Part shown: piece by piece, positions 57,936-64,000 of the stretch
Layout: the number at the start of each line of letters is the position of its first letter
Position numbering within the stretch: the first letter of the stretch is position 1
Source: Lentzea albidocapillata subsp. violacea
GTDB taxonomy: Bacteria; Actinomycetota; Actinomycetes; Mycobacteriales; Pseudonocardiaceae
Length of the DNA stretch: 64,000 nucleotides
Direction of reading: 5' to 3'
Assembly: GCF_900100275.1 (NCBI RefSeq)
Contig: NZ_FNET01000002.1
Location: 558,001 to 622,000, forward strand
Program-made: the position numbers and the translations under genes
The notes under the pieces: model-generated
What the model saw: the letters and a program-made list of their open reading frames with translations, nothing else
What the model was told of the DNA's origin: nothing
Database searches by the model: none

Positions 57936-59741
57936 GTGGAGGAGAGCAGCAGGCTGATCGGAAGCCGCTACCAGTTGAAGCAGAAGGTCGGCCAAGGGGC
58001 GATGGGAGTCGTCTGGCAGGCCTATGACGAGCAACTACACCGCGTGGTCGCGGCCAAGGAACTGCTCGCACTGGACGGCCTCGACGACGCCCGAGTGGAC
58101 CGCGCGAAAGCCAGGGCCATGCGCGAGGCCCGCCTCGCCGCACGGCTGGAGCACCCGAACGCCATCCGCGTCTACGACGTCGTGGAGGAGGACGGCCGCC
58201 CCTGGCTGATCATGGAGTACCTCCCCTCCCGCAGCCTCGCCGCCGTGATCGCCGAGCAGGGCACGCTGCCGGCCCGCGAGGTGGCCCGCATCGGGTGCTA
58301 CACCGCCGCCGCCCTGGCCGCCGCGCACCGCCACGGCATCCAGCACCGCGACGTGAAGCCCGGCAACGTCCTGATCGGCGACCAGGAAGTCAAGATCACG
58401 GACTTCGGCATCTCCCGTGCCACCGGCGACGACGGCACCGCCACCGCGACGGGCACCGTCGGCACCCCTGCCTTCTTCTCCCCCGAGGTGGCCCGCGGCG
58501 AGGACGCAGGCCTCCCCTCCGACGTCTTCTCACTCGGCGCCACGCTCTACAACGCCGTCGAGGGCGGCCCGCCGTTCGGCACCGCGGACAACAACCTCGT
58601 GATGCTGCACCGCGTCGCCGCCGGCTCGATCATGCCGCCGGCCAACGCGGGCCCCCTGCTCTCCCCCGTGCTGTTCCGGCTCCTCGCGACCGACCCCGCA
58701 CGCCGCCCGACCATGCAGGAAGCGGTCCACCTGCTGGCCGCCGTCGTGAACGAGACGCCGCAGGTGTCCGAGGCGACCGTGGTCATCCCGGCGACGGTCA
58801 AGCTCCCGGTGGAGGCCCAGCCGGAGGAGAAGGCGAAGCAGGAGGCTGCGGCGGCCGCGGCGGGGCTGATCGCGGGTGCCGCCGCTGTGGAAGCCGCTGG
58901 TCTGACCGCGCGGCCCGCGGACCCCAAGGCCGAGCCGGACGCGAAGCCCGTGGCGGAACCCGAGGCAGAGCCGGAAGCCACACCGGAACCGGCGCCAGCG
59001 CCCGTGACGGAGCAGAAGGCTCCGGCAGCAGCGACTCCCGTGCTCCCGGAGCAGAAAGCGCCGGAAGCGGTCCCGGTCCGCGAGACCCCGGCGGCCGCTG
59101 TCACTCCCGTTCTCCCGGCTGTTGTGCCCCCGCCCGCACCCCCTGCGGAACCCGACGAGAACCGCCGCAAGTTCCCGCTGGTTCCCATCGCGATCGTTCT
59201 CCTCGTGCTGGCCGTCGGCGTCGGCTCGTTCCTGTTGTGGCCCAAGGGCAACCCGAACAACGCCCTGTCGCCGACCAACAGCCAGTCCAGCACCGGCACC
59301 CCCTCGAACCAGCAGTCGAACCAGCCGCCGGCGGGTCAGAGCCAGTCGCAGCAGCCCGCGGACAGCCAGACGCAGCCCCCGCCCAACACCGAGACGAACC
59401 CGCCGGCCAGCACTCCGAGCCAAGCCCCACCGCCCGCGGGACCGAAGAACGCCCAGGAGGCGATCACCGCCTACTACGCGCTGATCCCCGGCAACCTGGA
59501 AGCCGGCTACGCGTCGCTCACGGACCGGTTCAAGGCGGTGCGCACACCGACCTTCCAGATCTACCAGGGGTTCTGGGACGACTACACCGCGGTGCAGCTG
59601 TCGAACTTCGTGCCGCAGGGCGACAACGTCGTGACCGTGACCCTGCAGTACATGCAGGGTGCGAGCGTCTCCACGACCGAGACGCACACCTATACGTTCG
59701 TGCAGCAGAACGGCAAGTGGATGATCGACAATCAGGCATGA
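57936..59741 (+). CDS. Transmembrane Ser/Thr protein kinase (PknB-like)
   Basis: A 601-residue Hanks-type kinase. Gly-rich loop VGQGAMG (18-24), catalytic Lys41 (AAKEL), HRDVKPGN with Asp139, DFG at 156-158, and GTPAFFSPEV as the activation/P+1 loop; all key residues present. An Ala/Glu/Pro-rich juxtamembrane region follows, one membrane helix (about 414-436), a Ser/Gln/Pro linker and a 90-residue extracellular domain (NAQEAITAYYALIPGNLEAGYASL), not PASTA repeats. GTG at 57936 with GGGAG upstream is preferred over GTG at 57909. Senses an outside signal and phosphorylates cytosolic targets. Confidence 0.92.
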   Translation: MEESSRLIGSRYQLKQKVGQGAMGVVWQAYDEQLHRVVAAKELLALDGLDDARVDRAKARAMREARLAARLEHPNAIRVYDVVEEDGRPWLIMEYLPSRSLAAVIAEQGTLPAREVARIGCYTAAALAAAHRHGIQHRDVKPGNVLIGDQEVKITDFGISRATGDDGTATATGTVGTPAFFSPEVARGEDAGLPSDVFSLGATLYNAVEGGPPFGTADNNLVMLHRVAAGSIMPPANAGPLLSPVLFRLLATDPARRPTMQEAVHLLAAVVNETPQVSEATVVIPATVKLPVEAQPEEKAKQEAAAAAAGLIAGAAAVEAAGLTARPADPKAEPDAKPVAEPEAEPEATPEPAPAPVTEQKAPAAATPVLPEQKAPEAVPVRETPAAAVTPVLPAVVPPPAPPAEPDENRRKFPLVPIAIVLLVLAVGVGSFLLWPKGNPNNALSPTNSQSSTGTPSNQQSNQPPAGQSQSQQPADSQTQPPPNTETNPPASTPSQAPPPAGPKNAQEAITAYYALIPGNLEAGYASLTDRFKAVRTPTFQIYQGFWDDYTAVQLSNFVPQGDNVVTVTLQYMQGASVSTTETHTYTFVQQNGKWMIDNQA

Positions 59742-59748
59742 TCGTCGT

Positions 59749-60486
59749 ATGACTCGACGCGCTCTCGTCACCGGGGCATCGCGCGGCATCGGCGCCGCCG
59801 TCGCCCACGCGCTGGCCCAGCAAGGCCACCAGGTCGCCGTCCACTACCGCTCTGGAGCGGACGAGGCGCGCACCGTGGCCGGGAACCTCCCCGGCGACGG
59901 CCACGTCACCGTCCAGGGCGACCTCGGCGCGGACCAGGCCGGACAGGTCGTCGGAGAGACCGTCGAGAAGCTCGGCGGTCTCGACGTCCTGGTCAACAAC
60001 GCGGGGACCTACTTCCACCACCCCATCGCCACGACGAGCTTCGAGGAGTGGCAGCAGGCCTGGCGCCGCACGATCGAGCTCAACCTGTACGGGCCGGCCG
60101 ACCTCGCCTGGCACGCGGTCCGGCACATGACCCGCGGCGGTCGCATCGTCAACGTCGGTTCGCGGGGTGCCTACCGGGGTGAGCCCGATGCCCCCGCGTA
60201 CGGCGCGGCGAAGGCGGGCCTGCACGCGATGACCCAGTCGCTCGCCCAGTCGCTGGCACCGCAGGGCATCGCGGTCGCGGGCGTCGCACCGGGTTTCGTC
60301 AGGACCGGCATGGTCACCGACCTCCTCGCGAGCCCCGAGGGTGAGCGGATCCGGGCGCAGAGCCCGTTCGGCCGCGTCGCCGAGCCCGAGGAGGTCGCCG
60401 CGGCCGTCGCATGGCTGACCACGGAGCACGCGGTGTGGGCCAGCGGCACGATCATCGACGTGAACGGCGCCTCCTACCTGCGGTGA
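59749..60486 (+). CDS. Short-chain dehydrogenase/reductase
   Basis: A 245-residue classical SDR: GASRGIG (9-15) for NADP, NNAG (83-86), catalytic Ser138, Tyr151 and Lys155 (YGAAK), and the PGFVRTGM region. Cytosolic. Seven bases after the kinase stop, so possibly co-transcribed. The substrate (3-ketoacyl, sugar or alcohol) is not predictable. Confidence 0.91.
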   Translation: MTRRALVTGASRGIGAAVAHALAQQGHQVAVHYRSGADEARTVAGNLPGDGHVTVQGDLGADQAGQVVGETVEKLGGLDVLVNNAGTYFHHPIATTSFEEWQQAWRRTIELNLYGPADLAWHAVRHMTRGGRIVNVGSRGAYRGEPDAPAYGAAKAGLHAMTQSLAQSLAPQGIAVAGVAPGFVRTGMVTDLLASPEGERIRAQSPFGRVAEPEEVAAAVAWLTTEHAVWASGTIIDVNGASYLR

Positions 60487-60500
60487 TTCGCCGAAAGCAG

Positions 60501-60518
60501 ACCGGAACCAGTTCCGGT
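60501..60518. other. Palindrome between SDR and chitinase 2
   Basis: ACCGGAAC-CA-GTTCCGGT, perfect 8 bp arms, 14 bp after the SDR stop and 20 bp before the dre box. No T tract follows. It may be a weak terminator or another operator of the chitinase. Confidence 0.5.
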
Positions 60519-60538
60519 ACCCAGTTGATCTTCCCGCA

Positions 60539-60554
60539 ACCGGTCTAGACCACT
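60539..60554. promoter_or_regulatory. DasR (dre) box upstream of chitinase 2
   Basis: ACCGGTCTAGACCACT matches the Streptomyces dre consensus ACTGGTCTAGACCACT at 15 of 16 positions. It ends 45 bp upstream of the chitinase ATG. Confidence 0.8.
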
Positions 60555-60599
60555 AACGTCGCGGTGGGCGCTCGACGAAGTGGAAGGCCTCTCCCTGCA

Positions 60600-61937
60600 A
60601 TGCGTTCATTCCGCTCACGCCTCGGTGCCGCCGGCCTAGCGCTGGCCGCCGCCGCGGCGACGTTGTCAGTCATGGCGCCTGCCGCGCAGGCCGCCTACCC
60701 GGCCGGGTTCAAGAGCGTCGGCTACATGCCGTCGTGGTCCGGCAACGTCAGCACGCTCCCGTACAACAAGCTGACGCACATCAACTACTCGTTCGTGCTG
60801 CCGAACTCCAACGGCACGCTCCAGGGCGTGCCGGATCCGGGCAAGCTGCAGCAGCTGGTGAGCCTCGGCCACCAGAACGGCGTCAAGGTCTCGATCGCGG
60901 TCGGTGGCTGGAACAACGGCAACGACGACAACTTCGAGATCCTCGCGGCCAGCGCCAACGGCCGCACGACGTTCGTCAACGCGCTGATCAACCTGGTCGG
61001 CCAGTACAACCTCGACGGCGTCGACATGGACTGGGAGTACCCGGATCCGGGCGTCGAGGGCGACAACTACACGCTGCTGATGCGCCAGCTGGGCGACCAG
61101 TTGCACAGCCGCGGCAAGCTGCTCACGGCCGCGGTCGTGAGTGAGGGCGGCACGGCGAACGGTGTGCAGCCCGCGGTGTTCGGCATCGTCGACTGGCTGA
61201 ACATCATGGCCTACGACGGCGGCAGCCCGCACGCGAACTACGACTGGTCGATCGCGTCGGTCAACTTCTGGAAGAACCGCGGCCTTCCGGCCGGCAAGGC
61301 GGTTCTCGGCGTGCCGTTCTACAGCCGGCCGACCTACATCTCCTACCGCGACCTCGTCGCGCAGGACCCGGCCAACGCCAATCGCGACAGCTACAACGGC
61401 AACTCCTACAACGGTCTTCCGACGATCCGTCGCAAGACGCAGTGGGCGCTGACCAACGCGGGCGGCATCATGAACTGGGAGCTCTCCCAGGACACGACCG
61501 GCAGCACCAGCCTGCTCAACGCGATCTGGGAGACCGCCGGCGGCGGCAACCCCCAGCCTCCCACCGGCGGCACCATCACCGGTTTCGGCGGCAAGTGCGT
61601 CGACGTGGCCGGCGCGAACGCCACCAACGGCACGGCGGTGCAGGTCTACACCTGCAACGGCACCAACGCCCAGCAGTGGACTCGCGACGGCACCACGTTG
61701 CGCGCCTTGGGCAAGTGCCTCGACGCGTCCGGCACCGCCAACGGCGCGGTGACCCAGCTGTGGGACTGCACGGGTGCGGGCAACCAGCAGTGGACGGCCG
61801 AGGCCAACGGTCAGCTGCGCAACACGGCGTCAGGAAGATGTCTCGACGCCACCGGCAACAGTTCCGCCGACGGCACCAGGCTCCAGCTCTGGGACTGCGC
61901 CGGCACCGCCAACCAGCGGTGGACCATCAACGCCTGA
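60600..61937 (+). CDS. Secreted GH18 chitinase with ricin-type lectin domain
   Basis: A 445-residue extracellular enzyme: signal peptide (1-31, ending APAAQAA), GH18 catalytic barrel with DGVDMDWE (acid Glu146) and SIAVGGWNNG, a short Pro/Gly linker (QPPTGGT), then a CBM13 ricin-B lectin domain of three repeats each ending in a QxW signature (AQQW, NQQW, NQRW). It degrades chitin while binding polysaccharide. Regulated by the near-consensus DasR box upstream. Its 3' end is overlapped by 108 bp of the convergent SMR gene. Confidence 0.94.
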   Translation: MRSFRSRLGAAGLALAAAAATLSVMAPAAQAAYPAGFKSVGYMPSWSGNVSTLPYNKLTHINYSFVLPNSNGTLQGVPDPGKLQQLVSLGHQNGVKVSIAVGGWNNGNDDNFEILAASANGRTTFVNALINLVGQYNLDGVDMDWEYPDPGVEGDNYTLLMRQLGDQLHSRGKLLTAAVVSEGGTANGVQPAVFGIVDWLNIMAYDGGSPHANYDWSIASVNFWKNRGLPAGKAVLGVPFYSRPTYISYRDLVAQDPANANRDSYNGNSYNGLPTIRRKTQWALTNAGGIMNWELSQDTTGSTSLLNAIWETAGGGNPQPPTGGTITGFGGKCVDVAGANATNGTAVQVYTCNGTNAQQWTRDGTTLRALGKCLDASGTANGAVTQLWDCTGAGNQQWTAEANGQLRNTASGRCLDATGNSSADGTRLQLWDCAGTANQRWTINA

Positions 61938-62228
61938 TTTCAGGAACTTCAGGCCGATGACGCAGGCGATGATCCCGGTGAGGAACACGATCTTCCACAC
62001 GGAGACCGTCTCCTCGCCGGTGATCATCGCCCACGCCACGGTCAGGGCAGCACCGGTGCCGACCCACACGGCGTACGCGGTCCCGACCGGAATTCGTTTC
62101 ATGCCAACGGAAAGCCCGACCATGCTCAACGTCGCGGCGATCACGAAGAGCACGTAGGACCCTTGGGACAACGCCGTCGCCCACACCGCTTCGAGCACGG
62201 CGCTGACCAGCAACACGGCCCAGTACAT
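61830..62228 (-). CDS. SMR family exporter subunit (C-terminally extended)
   Basis: A 132-residue small multidrug resistance protein with four helices. Glu13 (the proton/substrate acid) and Trp16 are in VLEAVWATAL; IPVGTAYAVWVG is the second signature. The Glu13/Trp16 pair is typical of the guanidinium-exporter (Gdx) branch. SMR proteins usually end at about 105 residues; here about 29 extra residues (from GVDGPP on) are encoded on the antisense of the chitinase lectin domain because the native stop is missing. Coupled to the upstream SMR gene by TGATG, implying a heterodimer. Confidence 0.87.
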   Translation of the reverse strand: MYWAVLLVSAVLEAVWATALSQGSYVLFVIAATLSMVGLSVGMKRIPVGTAYAVWVGTGAALTVAWAMITGEETVSVWKIVFLTGIIACVIGLKFLKSGVDGPPLVGGAGAVPELEPGAVGGTVAGGVETSS

Positions 62229-62542
62229 CAGCTCACCACCTTCAGGCCCGCGACGCAGCCGATCAACGCGACGAGCAGCAACGCCCTGGCCACCCCGAGC
62301 TTCTCCTCACCGCGCAGCACCGCGACGAGCACCGTGAGCACGGCTCCCACGCCGACCCACACCGCGTACGCCGTGCCGACCGGAATTCCCCGCATCGCCC
62401 ACGCGAGCCCGACGACGCTCAGCGTCATCGACACGGCGAACACCACCACCGGCCACGGCCGGCGGAAACCCTTCGACGCCGCGAGCGCCGTGGCCCACAC
62501 GGCCTCCAGCACCCCGGAGACCACCAGCACAACCCAGTACAT
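62228..62542 (-). CDS. SMR family exporter subunit (Gdx-like)
   Basis: A 104-residue four-helix exporter with Glu13, Trp16, Ser42 and Tyr59, the residues described for guanidinium exporters of the Gdx subtype. Length is typical. The ATG is preceded directly by a perfect operator, and a TACGGT -10 inside that operator predicts a leaderless transcript. Forms an operon with the second SMR gene. Confidence 0.9.
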   Translation of the reverse strand: MYWVVLVVSGVLEAVWATALAASKGFRRPWPVVVFAVSMTLSVVGLAWAMRGIPVGTAYAVWVGVGAVLTVLVAVLRGEEKLGVARALLLVALIGCVAGLKVVS

Positions 62543-62558
62543 TGGTACGACCGTACCA
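62543..62558 (-). promoter_or_regulatory. Operator over the SMR promoter
   Basis: TGGTACG-AC-CGTACCA, perfect 7 bp arms, abutting the SMR start codon and overlapping its putative -10. The style is that of TetR-family sites of multidrug exporters. No regulator gene is next to it in this window. Confidence 0.65.
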
Positions 62559-62593
62559 GAAAAGCATCGATCGGGCGGCTACGATCACGTGAT

Positions 62594-63484
62594 GTGGCTC
62601 CCAGCCTGGAAAACCTGCTGGTCATAGGCGTCGCGTCCAGCGCCCTGTTCGACCTGACGGAGTCCGGCGCCGTCTTCACGGCCGAGGGCGAACAGGCCTA
62701 CCGCGCCTACCAGGAAGCGCACCTCGACGAACCGTTCGCTCCGGGAGTCGCGTTCCCGTTCCTCCGCCGGCTGCTGCGACTCAACTCGCTGGGCCCGCTG
62801 GTCGAGGTGGTCGTGCTGTCGCGCAACTCCCCCGACACGGGCCTGCGCATCCTGAGGTCGGCAGCGCACCACGGCCTCGGGATCACCCGCGCGATCTTCA
62901 CCGAGGGCCGCGCGGCGCACGAGTTCATGCCGGCCCTGAACATGTCACTCTTCTTGTCCGCCAACGAGAAGGACGTCCGCAGGGCGACGGCGGCCGGACT
63001 CCCCGCGGGCCAGGTGCTCAAGTCGTCGTTCCGCGACGACGACGATCCGGCGCTGCGGATCGCGTTCGACTTCGACGGCGTGCTCGCCGACGACGCGTCC
63101 GAACGGATCTACCAGAGCGGTGGCCTCGACCGGTTCCAGCAGCACGAGTCCACGAACGTGGTCACACCACTGGATCCCGGTCCACTGCGGAACTTCCTCG
63201 CGGGCGTGAACCGGATCCAGCGGCAGGCCGAGGACCGCATCCGGGTCTCGGTCGTGACCGCCCGGTCCGCCCCGGCGCACGAGCGCGCGATCAACAGCCT
63301 CAAGGCCTGGGGCCTGACGGTGAACGACGCGTTCTTCCTGGGAGGGTTGAAGAAGGCGCCGATCCTGGACGTGCTCCGGCCGCACATCTTCTTCGACGAC
63401 CAGCGCGGGCACCTGATCGAGAGCGTGCCGTGCGTGCACGTGCCGTTCGGCGTCTCGAACGAGAAGAGCCCGGCCACCGAGTGA
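62594..63484 (+). CDS. Cytosolic 5'-nucleotidase family protein
   Basis: A 296-residue protein of the 5'-nucleotidase family (Pfam 5-nucleotidase, PF06189-like). Seen: LVIGVASSALFDLTESG, VEVVVLSRNSPDTGLRIL, FMPALNMSLFLSANEKDV, IAFDFDGVLADDASE (HAD-like aspartates) and FFLGGLKKAPILDVLRPHIFFDDQ. It would dephosphorylate nucleoside monophosphates. GTG at 62594; TACGAT ends eight bases before it, so the message may be leaderless. Confidence 0.87.
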   Translation: MAPSLENLLVIGVASSALFDLTESGAVFTAEGEQAYRAYQEAHLDEPFAPGVAFPFLRRLLRLNSLGPLVEVVVLSRNSPDTGLRILRSAAHHGLGITRAIFTEGRAAHEFMPALNMSLFLSANEKDVRRATAAGLPAGQVLKSSFRDDDDPALRIAFDFDGVLADDASERIYQSGGLDRFQQHESTNVVTPLDPGPLRNFLAGVNRIQRQAEDRIRVSVVTARSAPAHERAINSLKAWGLTVNDAFFLGGLKKAPILDVLRPHIFFDDQRGHLIESVPCVHVPFGVSNEKSPATE

Positions 63485-63492
63485 CCGGGCTC
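63466..63492. terminator. Hairpin terminator spanning nucleotidase stop
   Basis: GAGCCCGG and CCGGGCTC form a perfect 8 bp stem, extended by CAC/GTG pairs inside, with the TGA stop in the loop side. It lies between convergent genes and can act in both directions; there is no T tract. Confidence 0.6.
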
Positions 63493-63508
63493 CTCCTCCG
63501 AACAGGAA

Positions 63509-64000
63509 CTACTTCGCGAGACCGTCCTCGATCGCCTTGATGATCGCCGGCCGCAACTGCGCCGCCGAGATGATCGCGTCGACCGCCCCGACCTCGACCG
63601 CGCGCTGCACGCTGTGCACCCGGTCGAACTCGGCGGCCATCTCGTTCAGCTTCTCGGTCCGCACCGACTGCCGCGTGGACGTCAGCTCGGCGGTCAGGGC
63701 CGACCGCTCGGCACCGGCGGCCTCGGCCACCGCGGACTCCAGCTTCTTCACGCGCGGGTCGTTGGCCGTGCGGCCGTCGACCTCGCGGGCGAACACCACG
63801 GCCGCGGCGGGCGCGCCACCGATGACCGAGGCGAACGAGCCTTCGACCGCGAGCACCGTCATGGACGGGTTCAGGGCCTTGGAGAAGACCACGAACGCGC
63901 CGCCGTGGTACCGCGAGATCACGGTGAACACGATCGGGCCGCGGAAGTTGACGATCGCGCGGCCGATCTCGGCGCCGTACTCCAGCTGCAGTTCGCGCAT
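63509..64000 (-). CDS. Acyl-CoA carboxylase carboxyltransferase C-terminal part (N-terminus beyond window)
   Basis: 164 visible residues of a much larger protein; the frame is open to the edge, so the methionine there is probably internal. Seen: AIVNFRGPIVFTVISRYHGGAFVVFSKALNP (crotonase-like carboxyltransferase core, in pieces), GSFASVIGGAPAAAVVFAREVD, then a charged helical tail with EKLNEMAAEFDRVHSVQRAVEVGAVDAIISAAQLRPAII, as at the end of fused acetyl/propionyl-CoA carboxylases of actinomycetes. Role in malonyl- or methylmalonyl-CoA formation. Confidence 0.85.
   Translation of the reverse strand: MRELQLEYGAEIGRAIVNFRGPIVFTVISRYHGGAFVVFSKALNPSMTVLAVEGSFASVIGGAPAAAVVFAREVDGRTANDPRVKKLESAVAEAAGAERSALTAELTSTRQSVRTEKLNEMAAEFDRVHSVQRAVEVGAVDAIISAAQLRPAIIKAIEDGLAK

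Noticed and set aside
62559-62593. Guanidine riboswitch before the SMR genes
   Set aside because: Only about 50 bp separate the divergent starts and an operator fills the part next to the SMR ATG; no room for an aptamer.

Overview
The window is a 64 kb chromosomal piece of a high-GC Gram-positive bacterium. GC content is very high throughout, GTG starts are common, many starts are leaderless or coupled by GTGA/ATGA/TGATG overlaps, and the families present (AfsR/SARP, DUF6292, DUF6297, DUF1905, CU044_5270, class F sortase, Spo0M-like, WYL/YafY, PknB-type kinase, fused acyl-CoA carboxylase) are typical of Actinomycetia. The mix best fits Pseudonocardiales (a Lentzea- or Saccharothrix-like genome); this is inference from gene content. 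I saw no tRNA, rRNA, CRISPR array, prophage or intact transposase. Every gap between genes is under 300 bp.

Layout. 1-5.4 kb: partial FAD monooxygenase, DUF4142 exported protein, TetR + SRPBCC pair with tandem operators, ECF sigma factor with its CU044_5270 membrane partner, LexA-type repressor. 5.4-12.6 kb: LysR / DJ-1 divergent pair, two-gene DUF6297 ABC exporter whose permease carries a decapeptide minisatellite, luciferase-like monooxygenase / MarR / FMN-reductase operon, YciI/DGPF protein, small membrane protein. 12.5-24.1 kb: GMC oxidoreductase with small subunit, quinol monooxygenase, MFS exporter with a C-terminal winged helix, AfsR-type regulator with a PHO-box-like direct repeat, endonuclease/exonuclease/phosphatase protein, DUF1905, TetR-MMPL exporter operon closed by a textbook terminator. 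24.1-30.2 kb: DUF6292, Spo0M-like, two CNNM/CorC proteins, MerR, IlvD/Edd dehydratase, histidine-rich mini-protein. 30.2-35.2 kb: complete five-gene peptide/nickel-type ABC importer. 35.2-42.9 kb: class F sortase with DUF4397 putative substrate, PfkB kinase, zinc-ribbon protein with a possible GIY-YIG-like end, GAF regulator divergent from aldehyde dehydrogenase-DUF779, two tandem DUF2199 paralogues. 43-51.4 kb: secreted hydrolase, SgcJ-like protein, GH18 chitinase, membrane protein, PhoD phosphatase with a propeller-like partner, aldo/keto reductase divergent from MerR, MOSC protein. 51.36-51.53 kb: a 165 bp non-coding element with perfect 21 bp terminal inverted repeats, squeezed between two convergent genes whose stop codons lie in its tips. 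51.5-64 kb: tyrosine phosphatase, DUF1304, cupin, LuxR regulator, FAD oxidoreductase, SLOG-like protein, VOC + WYL regulator with a perfect operator, RHH-ClpN protein, Ser/Thr kinase, SDR, GH18-ricin chitinase, paired SMR exporters, 5'-nucleotidase, partial carboxyltransferase.

How genes work together. Most of the window is small self-contained modules: a regulator next to its target with a visible operator (TetR-MMPL, MarR-monooxygenase, MerR-AKR, WYL-VOC, GAF-ALDH). Both chitinases, 15 kb apart, carry DasR-type (dre) boxes and so probably belong to one chitin/N-acetylglucosamine regulon. Two genes have MerR-type promoters with 19 bp spacers and leaderless starts. Convergent genes are packed very tightly: nine of about sixteen pairs overlap at their 3' ends, four of them by interlocking stop codons. 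The most novel-looking items are the 165 bp inverted-repeat element, the decapeptide minisatellite in the exporter permease, and the histidine-rich mini-protein facing the nickel/peptide-type importer.
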